64,000 bases of DNA from Saccharofermentans sp. (GTDB lineage Bacteria; Bacillota; Clostridia; Saccharofermentanales; Saccharofermentanaceae), in NCBI GenBank assembly GCA_016292135.1, contig JAEFAZ010000008.1, forward strand, positions 1-64,000, in the 5' to 3' direction. The translations under genes and the position numbers were made by a program. Below are positions 22,564-31,312 of the stretch, piece after piece (within the stretch, counting starts at the first letter, position 1; every line of letters begins with the position of its first letter). The notes under the pieces were generated by a model that saw only the letters and a program-made list of their open reading frames with translations, searched no databases and had not been told where the DNA came from.

Positions 22564-23769
22564 ATGACTCCCGAAGCAGGATTAAAGAAGTTCATCATCA
22601 AGCGATTCATATCGACGCTTCTTGTCGTCGGCGTTGTTGAATTTGCCGTCATAAGCGTCATCAACTGGCTCCTGCTTCCCAAAGTAGTAGGCATGCTCAT
22701 GCCTCAGATAGAAGGCATACAGCTCAACAACATAGGCAACGTCTTTATCCTGCTCTTAGTGCTTGCCGGTCTCCTGGCCTCCAATGCATTAAGGTTCTTC
22801 CTGCCGTCCTTATCCGATACGATCGTGCAGTTCATCGCGGGGCGTCTTACGGCGCTCGGTGCGGACAGGTTCGATCTTGAAGGCAACACTCTTCAAAATC
22901 TCATCTCTAATATCGATTTCGGAAAGGTAACATTGCTCTTCTTCCTGATCCTGCTCATCGTCTTATTGCTCGTCGCGCCCTATGCTGCGGGAGTCACCTG
23001 GTTTTCCGCATCGGTCGTCAAGCGCTTTAGGGAACTCGAAAAGCAGCGCGAGGAAGAACAGAAAGAAGAAGAACGCAAGCGCTATCTCATGATCTCTGAT
23101 ATCGTCCATGATCTTAAGACCCCCATGACCACCGTCTCGGGATATGCTCAGGCCTTATCCGACGGCATGGTCAAGGAAGGATCTGAACAGGAATATCTTG
23201 ATGCGATCAAGGCGAAGACGAACAGGATGAACGAGATCGTATCGATGCTCTTCGATTACGTAAAACTCGACAGTCTCGGTTATTCGATAACAAAGTCTAA
23301 GACCGATCTTTGCGAACTCGTAAGGGAATGTGTCGCGGACCACTATACAGACCTGGAAAATTCAGGCTGCGAACCCGAGATCGACATTCCCGAAGAAGAG
23401 ATCATCATAGATGCAGACAGGATGCAGTTCGGCAGGGTAATAAACAATCTCATAACCAATGCCATAAGGCATAATCCCGACGGCACCGATATCGGCATCT
23501 TCATCAGGACCGACGGTGACGAGAAGAGAGTATTGGTGGCTGATTCGGGAGTACCGATAGACAAGGCAACTGCAGATGAACTTTTCGATGCTTTCGTAAC
23601 CGGTGACAGATCTAGGGGTTCGTCAGGCGGCACGGGTCTGGGCCTTTTCATCTCGCACAAGATCTGTGAGATGCACGGTTACACGATAAGACTTGTCCAG
23701 TCAGATGACCTCCTGAGATATTCGATAGGGAACAAGTATAAGAAAGCATTTGTTATAGTGATCGAGTAA
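22564..23769 (+). CDS. Sensor histidine kinase
   Basis: A 401-residue kinase with three predicted N-terminal helices (~14-36, 58-80, 121-146), a Glu/Lys-rich linker, then HisKA with SDIVHDLKTPMTTVSGYAQAL (phospho-His) and HATPase: GRVINNLITNAIRHNP (N box), LVADSGVPID (G1), GGTGLGLFISHKICEMHG (G2). No periplasmic sensing domain of size is present, so it probably senses within the membrane or through a partner such as the DUF975 protein. Starts 9 nt after the regulator. Confidence 0.95.
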   Translation: MTPEAGLKKFIIKRFISTLLVVGVVEFAVISVINWLLLPKVVGMLMPQIEGIQLNNIGNVFILLLVLAGLLASNALRFFLPSLSDTIVQFIAGRLTALGADRFDLEGNTLQNLISNIDFGKVTLLFFLILLIVLLLVAPYAAGVTWFSASVVKRFRELEKQREEEQKEEERKRYLMISDIVHDLKTPMTTVSGYAQALSDGMVKEGSEQEYLDAIKAKTNRMNEIVSMLFDYVKLDSLGYSITKSKTDLCELVRECVADHYTDLENSGCEPEIDIPEEEIIIDADRMQFGRVINNLITNAIRHNPDGTDIGIFIRTDGDEKRVLVADSGVPIDKATADELFDAFVTGDRSRGSSGGTGLGLFISHKICEMHGYTIRLVQSDDLLRYSIGNKYKKAFVIVIE

Positions 23770-23798
23770 TATACACATAATTGATATGGAGAATTCTT

Positions 23799-24269
23799 AT
23801 GAAAATATTTTTCAGGATCGTATTGTTAACATTCGTCATTTCCTCGTTCTGCACTGCATTACCCGGTTGTACAAAACCTGCTGCGAAGGATTCTTTACCT
23901 TCTTCTGTTGAAAGCAGTGTAGTTGATAAAGAAACAAGTACAAATATTAACGAACAAATAACAGAAGTTATAACCAAGTATGTTAATGATTATGAAAATA
24001 ATCAGGATCTGGCAGTATCGCATTTTTTTAAACCGGAATTGATAGAGAGCAACAAACTGATCGAGATCAAAGATTGTGACCAAAGATTTGCTTCAGTAAC
24101 AAATTATTCCGGGAAATACACCTCTGCCAAAGCATTTCTTGTTACATACGATATCAGATATAAATCAGAAGCACAAAATCTCGTTACAGAAGAGAGCGGT
24201 ATCAAGACCAAGTATTTTGTTTTGATCGAAACAGAAAAAGGCTGGTTGATCGACAGTATAGGATATTAA
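23799..24269 (+). CDS. Small lipoprotein of unknown function
   Basis: A 156-residue lipoprotein. The signal peptide ends TALPGC (lipid Cys ~24), followed by a Ser-rich spacer and a compact domain: NEQITEVITKYVNDYENNQDL, SHFFKPEL, YSGKYTSAKAFLVTYDIRY, YFVLIETEKGWLIDSIGY. The ending KGWLIDSIGY resembles DUF4829/NTF2-like lipoproteins. Codon use is clearly AT-richer than neighbouring genes, suggesting more recent arrival. ATG 23799 has GGAG upstream. It separates the two-component pair from the aromatic operon. Confidence 0.75.
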   Translation: MKIFFRIVLLTFVISSFCTALPGCTKPAAKDSLPSSVESSVVDKETSTNINEQITEVITKYVNDYENNQDLAVSHFFKPELIESNKLIEIKDCDQRFASVTNYSGKYTSAKAFLVTYDIRYKSEAQNLVTEESGIKTKYFVLIETEKGWLIDSIGY

Positions 24270-24273
24270 CCCC

Positions 24274-24303
24274 TTGACATATACAAACTGCTTGTGATTA
24301 AAT
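24274..24303 (+). promoter_or_regulatory. Promoter of the aromatic amino acid operon
   Basis: A consensus TTGACA (24274-24279) and an extended -10 TGATTAAAT (-10 hexamer 24298-24303), 18-nt spacer, begin 5 nt after the lipoprotein stop. Transcription would start about 24310, giving a leader of roughly 200 nt before aroF. Confidence 0.75.
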
Positions 24304-24333
24304 AAGCGCAGTTTTGACAAGGAGAATCTTTTT

Positions 24334-24393
24334 GTGAGACGCAATTCTTACTATTACGCATTTAACTATTATTACTTTAGCCCGAAGGACTAA
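24334..24393 (+). CDS. Tyr/Phe-rich leader peptide of the aro operon
   Basis: A 19-codon ORF starting at GTG 24334, 9 nt after AAGGAG, reads MRRNSYYYAFNYYYFSPKD and ends at TAA 24391. Six Tyr and two Phe in ten residues (codons 6-15) are far beyond chance. This is the hallmark of an attenuation leader that senses charged tRNA-Tyr and tRNA-Phe. It is followed by an intrinsic terminator and then by the gene for the first committed enzyme of aromatic synthesis. The peptide itself probably has no function beyond ribosome pausing. Confidence 0.9.
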   Translation: MRRNSYYYAFNYYYFSPKD

Positions 24394-24401
24394 AGCGATT
24401 T

Positions 24402-24455
24402 GTGCGTGATCAGAAAGATTTGATATTGGAACCTTATACGCCGCACGGATCGCAC
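24402..24455 (+). promoter_or_regulatory. Candidate antiterminator of the aro attenuator
   Basis: GTGCGtgATC (24402-24411) can pair with GATCGCAC (24448-24455), the loop of the terminator, with a 2-nt bulge. A ribosome paused on the Tyr codons (24349-24375) would leave 24402-24411 free. A ribosome at the stop codon would cover it. A separate hairpin CTTTAG/CTAAAG (24375-24380 with 24390-24395) spans the leader stop and may act as the pause or protector helix. Confidence 0.55.
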
Positions 24456-24473
24456 CGGGCGGCGTTTTTGTTT
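24438..24473 (+). terminator. Attenuator terminator before aroF
   Basis: ACGCCGC (24438-24444) pairs with GCGGCGT (24459-24465), followed by TTTTTGTTT. It sits between the leader peptide and aroF (ATG 24507), so it must be conditional for the operon to be expressed. Confidence 0.85.
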
Positions 24474-24506
24474 CTTAACCAGGATAAAACTTAGGAGGAC
24501 ATAAAC

Positions 24507-25505
24507 ATGATCGCAGTATTGAAAAACAGTGCAACAGAGGACCAGATCAAAGGGCTTATCAACTGGTTCGAAAGTACGGGACTCAGAGTAAACGAGAGCC
24601 ACGGTGAATTTTGTACGGTATTGGGCCTCGTAGGCGATACGACCAGGGTGGACATAGAGATGCTCCGCGGTCTTGATATCGTTGAGAGCGTGACCCGTAT
24701 CTCCGAACCCTTCAAGATGGCCAACAGGAAGTTCCATCCGGAAGACACGGTCGTTGACTGCGGAGGCGTCAAGATCGGCGGAGGACATTTTGCAGTAATG
24801 GCAGGTCCCTGCTCCGTTGAATCCCGTGAGCAGATAATCGAGACTGCCAAGGCCGTAAAGGCAGCAGGCGCAACGCTTCTGCGCGGAGGCGCATTCAAAC
24901 CCAGGACATCACCCTACGACTTTCAGGGCTTGAAGGAGGAAGGCATCAAGCTCCTCGTTGAAGCCAAGAAAGAGACGGGACTTCCCATCGTAACCGAGAT
25001 CATGAATCCCGACCATATACCGCTTTTCGAAGATGTTGACGTCATCCAGGTCGGAGCGCGCAATATGCAGAATTTCGAGCTTTTAAAGGAACTCGGCAAG
25101 ACCAACAAGCCCATCCTTCTCAAAAGAGGTCTTTCCGCAACTCTTAAGGAACTTTTGATGAGCGCCGAATACATCATGAGCGAAGGCAATGAGAACATCA
25201 TCCTCTGCGAAAGAGGGATCAGGACATATGAGACTTATACGAGAAACACTTTCGATCTGTCTGCGATCCCGATGCTTCGCGAACTTACTCACCTTCCCAT
25301 CGTTGCAGACCCTTCACATGCCACGGGAAGAGCAAGCCTCATTAAGCCCATGGCCATGGCTGCGACTGCCGCAGGCGCAGACGGACTTGAGATCGAAGTC
25401 CATCCCAATCCTCCGACGGCTCTGTCTGACGGCGCCCAGTCTCTGACTTTCGAGCAGTTCGATGATGTTGCCGCATCGGTCGCAAAAGTCCGCAGTATCC
25501 TGTAA
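24507..25505 (+). CDS. aroF: DAHP synthase (type I-beta, with N-terminal regulatory domain)
   Basis: A 332-residue 3-deoxy-7-phosphoheptulonate synthase, condensing PEP with erythrose-4-phosphate. Residues ~1-68 form a ferredoxin-like/ACT-like domain, as in the Thermotoga enzyme, which confers feedback sensitivity to Tyr or Phe. The barrel starts ~90 with [15 protein letters not shown], then [57 protein letters not shown], and [10 protein letters not shown] (metal His). It is the first gene of the operon, downstream of the attenuator, with RBS AGGAGG. Confidence 0.96.
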   Translation: MIAVLKNSATEDQIKGLINWFESTGLRVNESHGEFCTVLGLVGDTTRVDIEMLRGLDIVESVTRISEPFKMANRKFHPEDTVVDCGGVKIGGGHFAVMAGPCSVESREQIIETAKAVKAAGATLLRGGAFKPRTSPYDFQGLKEEGIKLLVEAKKETGLPIVTEIMNPDHIPLFEDVDVIQVGARNMQNFELLKELGKTNKPILLKRGLSATLKELLMSAEYIMSEGNENIILCERGIRTYETYTRNTFDLSAIPMLRELTHLPIVADPSHATGRASLIKPMAMAATAAGADGLEIEVHPNPPTALSDGAQSLTFEQFDDVAASVAKVRSIL

Positions 25506-25551
25506 GATTTATTGTAGAATTATATGAAAGTTTGAAGGTGTTGGTATTTAT

Positions 25552-26400
25552 ATGAACGTAGGAATAGTCGGACTCGGTTTGATAGGCGGATCCTTTGCGA
25601 AAGGATACCGCAAGAATGCTCCCGATTGCAGCATATATGCTGACAACAGGACAAGAGCCGTAACGGATAAAGCCATCTCGGAGGGAGTGGTAACAGCTCC
25701 CCTCGATGAAAACACCATAGCTTTATGCGACATAATAATCATAAGCCTTTATACGGACGCCGCAGTCAGGTGGCTGTCGGATCACGCAGACCTTATCGCA
25801 GGATCGACTGTCGTGGTCGATGCATGCGGCATCAAGAGAAGGATCTGCCGTGAAGGCAACGCGATCGCCAAAGCGAGCAGGAACGGATTCAGATTCATTG
25901 GCGGACACCCGATGGCAGGCACAGAGAAGTCAGGTTACGACAACTCCCTCGATGATCTCTATGAGGGTGCATCGATGATACTGGTCCCGGAGGACCAGTC
26001 TGACAGCTCTCTAATAGACAGGGCAAAGGAACTCCTTGCGCCTTTGAAGTTCGGCATGTTCGTTGTAACGGATCCCGACCATCACGACCGCATGATCGCT
26101 TATACTTCCCAGATGATGCATGTAATGGCAAACAGCATAGTCAAGAACGACAAGTGTGAATTCGTTCCCGGCTTTACCGGAGGGAGCTTTCAGGACATGA
26201 CAAGAGTTGCTTTCCTTAACCCTTCCATGTGGACTGAACTGTTCATGAACAACAAGGATTATCTTCTGGCTGATATAGAGAATGAGATAGAAGAGCTCGG
26301 CAAGTACAAGGCTGCCATCGAGGCAGGCGACGAAGAGACGCTTACCGCGCTCCTTGCAGACGGAAGCCACAGAAGGGAGGGCCTTGACATTGGCAGATAA
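25552..26400 (+). CDS. tyrA: Prephenate dehydrogenase
   Basis: A 282-residue enzyme oxidising prephenate to hydroxyphenylpyruvate, the committed step to tyrosine. The Rossmann start reads VGIVGLGLIGGSFAKGY. GGHPMAGTEKSGYDNS (~117-132) carries the catalytic His, and ITPxxHD-type VTDPDHHDRMIAYTSQMMH follows. The C-terminal helical dimer domain contains TGGSFQDMTRVA. No C-terminal ACT domain is present, so allosteric control is likely weak and transcriptional attenuation more important. Located second in the operon. Confidence 0.95.
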   Translation: MNVGIVGLGLIGGSFAKGYRKNAPDCSIYADNRTRAVTDKAISEGVVTAPLDENTIALCDIIIISLYTDAAVRWLSDHADLIAGSTVVVDACGIKRRICREGNAIAKASRNGFRFIGGHPMAGTEKSGYDNSLDDLYEGASMILVPEDQSDSSLIDRAKELLAPLKFGMFVVTDPDHHDRMIAYTSQMMHVMANSIVKNDKCEFVPGFTGGSFQDMTRVAFLNPSMWTELFMNNKDYLLADIENEIEELGKYKAAIEAGDEETLTALLADGSHRREGLDIGR

Positions 26401-27481
26401 GATACATGTTACGGCATCTAAGGATTACGATGTCATCATCGGTGCGGGGATCCTGCCGGAGACAGGAAAGATCGTAAGAGAGATACTGCCTCAGGCGGGC
26501 AAGGTCCTGATAGTAAGCGATACGAACGTTGCCCCTCTCTACATGAAGACAGTAAAGGATTCTCTTGCCTCTTCCGGATTTGAAGCATTTGAATATGTTT
26601 TCGAAGCAGGCGAGAGATCCAAGAATATAGATTCGATAGCAGGCATGTGGGATCTTATGGCGAAGGAAGGCTTCACCAGGGCTGACGCCGTGGCCGCATT
26701 GGGCGGCGGTGTTGCGGGTGACATGGGCGGCTTTGCGGCTGCGACTTTCCTCCGCGGTATCAGCGTGATTCAGATACCTACTTCTCTTCTTGCCATGGTT
26801 GATTCATCCATAGGCGGCAAGACCGGGATCGACCTGCCTGTCGCAAAGAATCAGGTCGGAGCATTCCACCAGCCTTCGGTCGTGATCGAAGATACGGATT
26901 GTCTTAAGACTTTGAGCCCGGATCTTTTCACCGAAGGAATGGGTGAAGTCATAAAGTATGCATTCATAATGGATCTGCCCCTCTATGATCTTCTTCGGAA
27001 GACAGCAGACGAAGGGAAGGCAGCAGAACTTGCTTCTGATACGGATATGCTGACTTCCGTGATAAAGTCCTGCGTTGCCGATAAGGCATATGTCATCGCA
27101 AACGATGAGTTCGATACGGGTCTGAGGCAGATATTGAACTTCGGGCACACGGTCGGACACGTTATCGAGAGCAGGAGTGATTTCTCGCTCCCTCACGGTG
27201 TCTGTGTTGCCAAGGGGATGGGGATAGTAACCGATGCTGCCGTTAAAGCCGGGACATGTGATCCTCAGGAAGCCGCGAAGATGAAAGATCTGATCGAAGC
27301 ATTCGGGCTTCCTTCATCAGATGGCATAACAGCTCAGGATGCTGTTGACGGCGCCATGAACGATAAGAAAAAGAGAGGGGATACCTTATCTTTGGTAGTC
27401 GTAAATAAGATAGGGAAAGCTGAGATCGTCAAAGTCACGAGCGGCGAGTATCTGGAATTCCTGGAGAAAGGGCTGAACTGA
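26390..27481 (+). CDS. aroB: 3-dehydroquinate synthase
   Basis: A 363-residue NAD- and zinc-dependent enzyme for the second shikimate step. Motifs: VSDTNVAPLYMK, FEAGERSKNIDSI, DAVAALGGGVAGDMGGFAAATFLRGI, TSLLAMVDSSIGGKTGID, GMGEVIKYAFI (metal Glu), LRQILNFGHTVGHVIE (metal His) and LPHGVCVAKGM (metal His). The best start is TTG 26390, 9 nt after GGAGG and overlapping tyrA by 11 nt. It gives an N-terminus of normal length (ADKIHVTASKDYDVIIG). Confidence 0.95.
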   Translation: MADKIHVTASKDYDVIIGAGILPETGKIVREILPQAGKVLIVSDTNVAPLYMKTVKDSLASSGFEAFEYVFEAGERSKNIDSIAGMWDLMAKEGFTRADAVAALGGGVAGDMGGFAAATFLRGISVIQIPTSLLAMVDSSIGGKTGIDLPVAKNQVGAFHQPSVVIEDTDCLKTLSPDLFTEGMGEVIKYAFIMDLPLYDLLRKTADEGKAAELASDTDMLTSVIKSCVADKAYVIANDEFDTGLRQILNFGHTVGHVIESRSDFSLPHGVCVAKGMGIVTDAAVKAGTCDPQEAAKMKDLIEAFGLPSSDGITAQDAVDGAMNDKKKRGDTLSLVVVNKIGKAEIVKVTSGEYLEFLEKGLN

Positions 27482-28677
27482 TGTTGATATCATGCAGGGA
27501 CCGCAAGCTTGACTTCACGATAGAAGCTCCGCCTTCGAAGTCGATATTCCACAGGGAACTTATCGTAAGATTCCTGCTGGGTGCTAAAGACGGTCTTGCA
27601 GATGATGAAGAAGATAACGATGACATCAGGGCGACCAAAGCCTGCCTCAGGGCCCTTTCGGAGGGAGGCAGTGAAGTGGTTCTTCCCTGTAACGAAAGCG
27701 GTTCGACCTTAAGGTTCATGATACCGATCGCTTCCGCGTATCTTCTTAACGAGAAAGACGTTAAGGCCGGAAAGCTCATCTTCGAGACGAAGGGAAGGCT
27801 CTTCGACAGACCCCTTAAGGAACTTAAAGATGCTCTTTCTCCCCACGGCATAACGATCAGCAGAGATGACGAGAACCGCAGGATAATAGTGACCGGAGCC
27901 ATGACCGGCGGAGAATTTGTCATCGACGGGAGCGTATCGTCGCAGTATATCTCAGGTCTTCTGATGGCCCTGCCTCTTTTTGACGTCGACTGTTCAGTCA
28001 AGGTCACAGGCGGGATCAGATCCCGGAGATATATAGACCTGACATTGGATGTGCTGGATAAGTACGGCCTTAATACCGGATGCGAAGAGAATGTGTTTAC
28101 TACGCATCCTGCTGCCGGCATCAGGGCTCCCGAAGGCGGCTTCAAGGTTGAAGGCGACTGGAGCAACGGCGCATTCCTTCTTTGTCTTGCGAAGTTCTCG
28201 GATATAAAGGTAACGGGGCTCGATCCTGATTCACATCAGGGTGACCGCGAGATCTTGGATTTTCTTGCTGCAGAAAGTGAAAACGTGGAATGGGACTGTT
28301 CCGATATCCCCGACATCACGCCTTATATGGCGGTAGTAGCGGCTTTTGTTTTCGACAGCGCGCTCTTCACCGGGATATCAAGGCTCAGGATAAAGGAATC
28401 CGACCGTGTAAAGGCGGTCAGGGAACAGCTTGGAGCAATAGGTGTTGTTACTGAAGAGACGGAAGATTCATTGGTCGTATATAAGATCAGCGGGGAAGCA
28501 AAGAAAAAGCTTCCTGATGTTATAAGGCTTTCGTCTTACCACGATCACAGGATGGCGATGACGGCAGTCCTGATCGCAGTCATCCTGAAGACTATGGTCG
28601 AGATCGATGATATAGAATGCATGAACAAATCCTTCCCGGAATTCCCGGAGATAGTAAGAAGGGAAATGATGCCATGA
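27481..28677 (+). CDS. aroA: 3-phosphoshikimate 1-carboxyvinyltransferase (EPSP synthase)
   Basis: A 398-residue EPSP synthase. APPSKSIFHRELI (~18-30) replaces the usual PPSKSxxHR and keeps Lys and Arg. SGSTLRFMIPIAS reads here as ESGSTLRFMI. GSVSSQYISGLLMALP binds shikimate-3-phosphate, EGDWSNGAFLL and DITPYMAVVAAF follow, and the end has RIKESDRVKAVREQL and SSYHDHRMAM. It is slightly shorter than the usual ~430 residues. Start ATG 27481 overlaps the aroB stop as TGATG, implying translational coupling. Confidence 0.95.
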   Translation: MLISCRDRKLDFTIEAPPSKSIFHRELIVRFLLGAKDGLADDEEDNDDIRATKACLRALSEGGSEVVLPCNESGSTLRFMIPIASAYLLNEKDVKAGKLIFETKGRLFDRPLKELKDALSPHGITISRDDENRRIIVTGAMTGGEFVIDGSVSSQYISGLLMALPLFDVDCSVKVTGGIRSRRYIDLTLDVLDKYGLNTGCEENVFTTHPAAGIRAPEGGFKVEGDWSNGAFLLCLAKFSDIKVTGLDPDSHQGDREILDFLAAESENVEWDCSDIPDITPYMAVVAAFVFDSALFTGISRLRIKESDRVKAVREQLGAIGVVTEETEDSLVVYKISGEAKKKLPDVIRLSSYHDHRMAMTAVLIAVILKTMVEIDDIECMNKSFPEFPEIVRREMMP

Positions 28678-29777
28678 GTATGAACAGCATTTACAAGGGT
28701 GAAGTGTTGACACTTGATATCTACGGCCAGTCTCACAGTGAATCGATCGGCGTATATATCAAGGGTCTTCCTGAAGGCGTTACGCCTGATGAGGAGAAGA
28801 CCGGGGCTTTCATGAAGAGGAGGGCGCCCGGGCAGAACAAGTGGTCAACGCCCAGGAAGGAAGCTGATGATGTCATCTTCGAAAAGGAAGGGGACACGCT
28901 TCACGGATATATCGTAAACACCAACACGAAGCCCAAGGATTATGCTTCGATAATGAATAAGCCGAGGCCGTCGCACGCGGATTTTACCGCACCCATGATC
29001 TACGGTGAGGATGCGTCCAGATCAGGCGGCGGGATATTTTCGGGCAGGATGACGGCGCCTCTTTGCATAGCAGGTTCAATTGCCCTGCAGCAGCTTGCGG
29101 AAGAAGGGATCACTATCGCAGCTCACCTTAAGGAAGTTGCGGGAGTAAAAGACAGATCCTACTTTGATCAGGATCCCCTGGACGAGGACTTTAAGAAAGC
29201 GCTGGAAGAAGTTGCTTCCAAAGAGTTTCCGGCCGTTGACGATGCCGCGGGGGATAAGATGAAGGAAGCTATCGAAGATGCACGCATGGACGGAGATTCC
29301 GTGGGCGGCATCATTGAGTGTGCCGTATACGGCATGCCGGAAGGTATAGGAGGCCCGCTGTTCTACGGGATCGAGGGAAAGATCGCGCAGATCGTATATG
29401 CGATCCCTGCAGTCAAGGGAATAGAGTTCGGAAACGGTTTCGAAGCTGCAAGGCTTAGGGGCTCGGAGAATAACGATGCTTTCGTTATGGCAGGAGACAA
29501 GGTAAGACTTGAGAGCAACAGGAGCGGAGGTATCCTGGGCGGCATATCCGTCGGAGGCAGCTGCGCTCCCATAGTATTCGATGTCGCGGTCAAGCCTACG
29601 CCGTCGATATCGCGCGAGCAGAGGACCGTGGATATCAGCGAAAAGAAAGATACTACTCTGGTGATAGAAGGCAGGCACGATCCCTGTATCGCGCCGAGAG
29701 CCGTTCCGGTCGTAGAGGCGGCATGTGCCATCGCCCTCTATGATATGATCTTAGCGAAAAAGGAGCTGGATGCATGA
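28674..29777 (+). CDS. aroC: Chorismate synthase
   Basis: A 367-residue FMN-dependent chorismate synthase. The signatures are present: FGESHG-type DIYGQSHSESIGVYIKGLP (~16-34), MKRRAPGQNKWSTPRKEADDV, SGGGIFSGRMTAP, ALPAVKGIEFGNGF-like YAIPAVKGIEFGNGFEAARLRGS, NRSGGILGGISVGG and a C-terminal RHDPCIAPRAVPVVEA. It uses reduced flavin to form chorismate from EPSP. ATG 28674 overlaps the aroA stop (ATGA). A second ATG two codons later is also possible. Confidence 0.96.
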   Translation: MSMNSIYKGEVLTLDIYGQSHSESIGVYIKGLPEGVTPDEEKTGAFMKRRAPGQNKWSTPRKEADDVIFEKEGDTLHGYIVNTNTKPKDYASIMNKPRPSHADFTAPMIYGEDASRSGGGIFSGRMTAPLCIAGSIALQQLAEEGITIAAHLKEVAGVKDRSYFDQDPLDEDFKKALEEVASKEFPAVDDAAGDKMKEAIEDARMDGDSVGGIIECAVYGMPEGIGGPLFYGIEGKIAQIVYAIPAVKGIEFGNGFEAARLRGSENNDAFVMAGDKVRLESNRSGGILGGISVGGSCAPIVFDVAVKPTPSISREQRTVDISEKKDTTLVIEGRHDPCIAPRAVPVVEAACAIALYDMILAKKELDA

Positions 29778-31312
29778 AAGACGATCTTAAAGAATTAAGG
29801 CGCCTGATAGATGAGGCCGACAGGGAACTTTTGGCTTCATTCGAGAAGAGGGTTGCCATAAGCCGCAGGATAGGCGTGCTGAAAAGGGAAGAAGGCAAAG
29901 ACTTCTACGATCCCGCAAGGGAAAAGCAGAAGTATGAGGAGCTAAAGGAACTCGCAGGTTCCGAGAGCCGTCCCTATGTTGAAGAACTCTATAAGACAGT
30001 CTTCGATATATCCAAGGAGCATCAGAACAAGCCCGCTTTCGGCGTTCTCGGAAGGAGCCTGCCCCACACATATTCACCTCAGATCCATAACCTTATGTGT
30101 GATGAATATTCCTATTCCGTGATCGAAAGGGAACCTGAGGAACTGGATGATCTCTTCTCTTCCGGAGTGTTCGGAGGATTTAACGTCACGATCCCCTATA
30201 AGAGGGAAGCGTTTGCAAGGTGCGATGCGACGGACGAGGCTGCGACAGTTACGGGCAGCGTCAACACGGTCGTCTTCGATCACGGCAAGACCTTAGGCTA
30301 CAATACCGACTACTACGGCTTCCTTTTCATGATGAGAAGAGCAGGGATCGATCCCGCGGGCATGAAGGTCCTGGTCCTCGGCACGGGCGGCGCGGCTTCG
30401 GCAGTCGAATATGCCCTGAAGACATCGGGTGCTGCAGATATCTGGTTCTGCGATCTTGAGACTCCGGTAAATTATTCTAATGTCTACGATGAGTGCAGTT
30501 CTGCTGAAGTCATCGTTAACTGCACTCCTGTCGGCATGTTCCCGAAAGTCGATGCGGACCTTCTGGACCTTGACAGATTCCCTGATCTCAAGGCCTGTCT
30601 TGACGTTATCTACAACCCTTCGAGGACCCTGTTCCTGCAGAAGGCATCCGCCCGCGGACTCAAGACTGCAGGCGGTCTTGCGATGCTCGTTGCCCAGGCT
30701 TATAAGTCCATGAAGTTCTTCAGGGGCGAGACGGAAGTCGCAGATCTCATCACTGATGAAGATGCCGCTCTGATAAATAAGGTCATAATGACTCTCGAGA
30801 GCGGGATGATGAACATTACCCTTATCGGCATGCCCGGATGCGGCAAGACCATCCTCGGACAGGAACTTGCGCGCATAACGGGCAGAAAGCATATCGATCT
30901 TGACGATGCCTATACAGAAGAGTTCGGCGTTACTCCCGCCGAGACGATCGAGACAGAAGGCGAGGATATATTCCGTGCCAACGAGACACAGGTATCTTCC
31001 AAGTTCCTCGCCCAAAGCGGTCTTGTAATCTCCTGCGGCGGCGGCATCGTGACAAGGGAGGAAAACTATTTCCCTCTCCGCTGTAACTCACATGTCTTCT
31101 ACATCGAAAGACCTCTTGAAGGGCTTTCATCCGCGGGAAGGCCCCTTTCCGCATCAAGAGGAGTGGAGGTGCTTTTCGAGCAAAGGCGCGACAAATATGA
31201 GATGCTCTGTGACCATAAGCTCTCCTACGGAAGGTTTGACGATCAGCAGGAGTTCCTGGACCAGGCATCAGGAGAGGTATTGAAGTTCATAAACGGGGAG
31301 GAGCAAAAATGA
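29774..31312 (+). CDS. Trifunctional chorismate mutase / shikimate dehydrogenase / shikimate kinase
   Basis: A 512-residue natural fusion. Residues ~1-90 are an AroQ-type chorismate mutase (LKELRRLIDEADRELLASFEKR, later ISRRIGVLKREEGKDFYDP). Residues ~93-345 are AroE: FGVLGRSLPHTYSPQIHN, GGFNVTIPYKREAF (catalytic Lys), GSVNTVVF, GYNTDYYGF (Asp), VLGTGGAASAVEYAL (NADP loop), NCTPVGMFP. Residues ~350-512 are AroK: LIGMPGCGKTILGQELA (P-loop), HIDLDDAYTEEFG, ISCGGGIVTREEN, SSAGRPLS. All three active sites look intact. Overlaps aroC and aroQ by ATGA. Confidence 0.95.
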   Translation: MKDDLKELRRLIDEADRELLASFEKRVAISRRIGVLKREEGKDFYDPAREKQKYEELKELAGSESRPYVEELYKTVFDISKEHQNKPAFGVLGRSLPHTYSPQIHNLMCDEYSYSVIEREPEELDDLFSSGVFGGFNVTIPYKREAFARCDATDEAATVTGSVNTVVFDHGKTLGYNTDYYGFLFMMRRAGIDPAGMKVLVLGTGGAASAVEYALKTSGAADIWFCDLETPVNYSNVYDECSSAEVIVNCTPVGMFPKVDADLLDLDRFPDLKACLDVIYNPSRTLFLQKASARGLKTAGGLAMLVAQAYKSMKFFRGETEVADLITDEDAALINKVIMTLESGMMNITLIGMPGCGKTILGQELARITGRKHIDLDDAYTEEFGVTPAETIETEGEDIFRANETQVSSKFLAQSGLVISCGGGIVTREENYFPLRCNSHVFYIERPLEGLSSAGRPLSASRGVEVLFEQRRDKYEMLCDHKLSYGRFDDQQEFLDQASGEVLKFINGEEQK

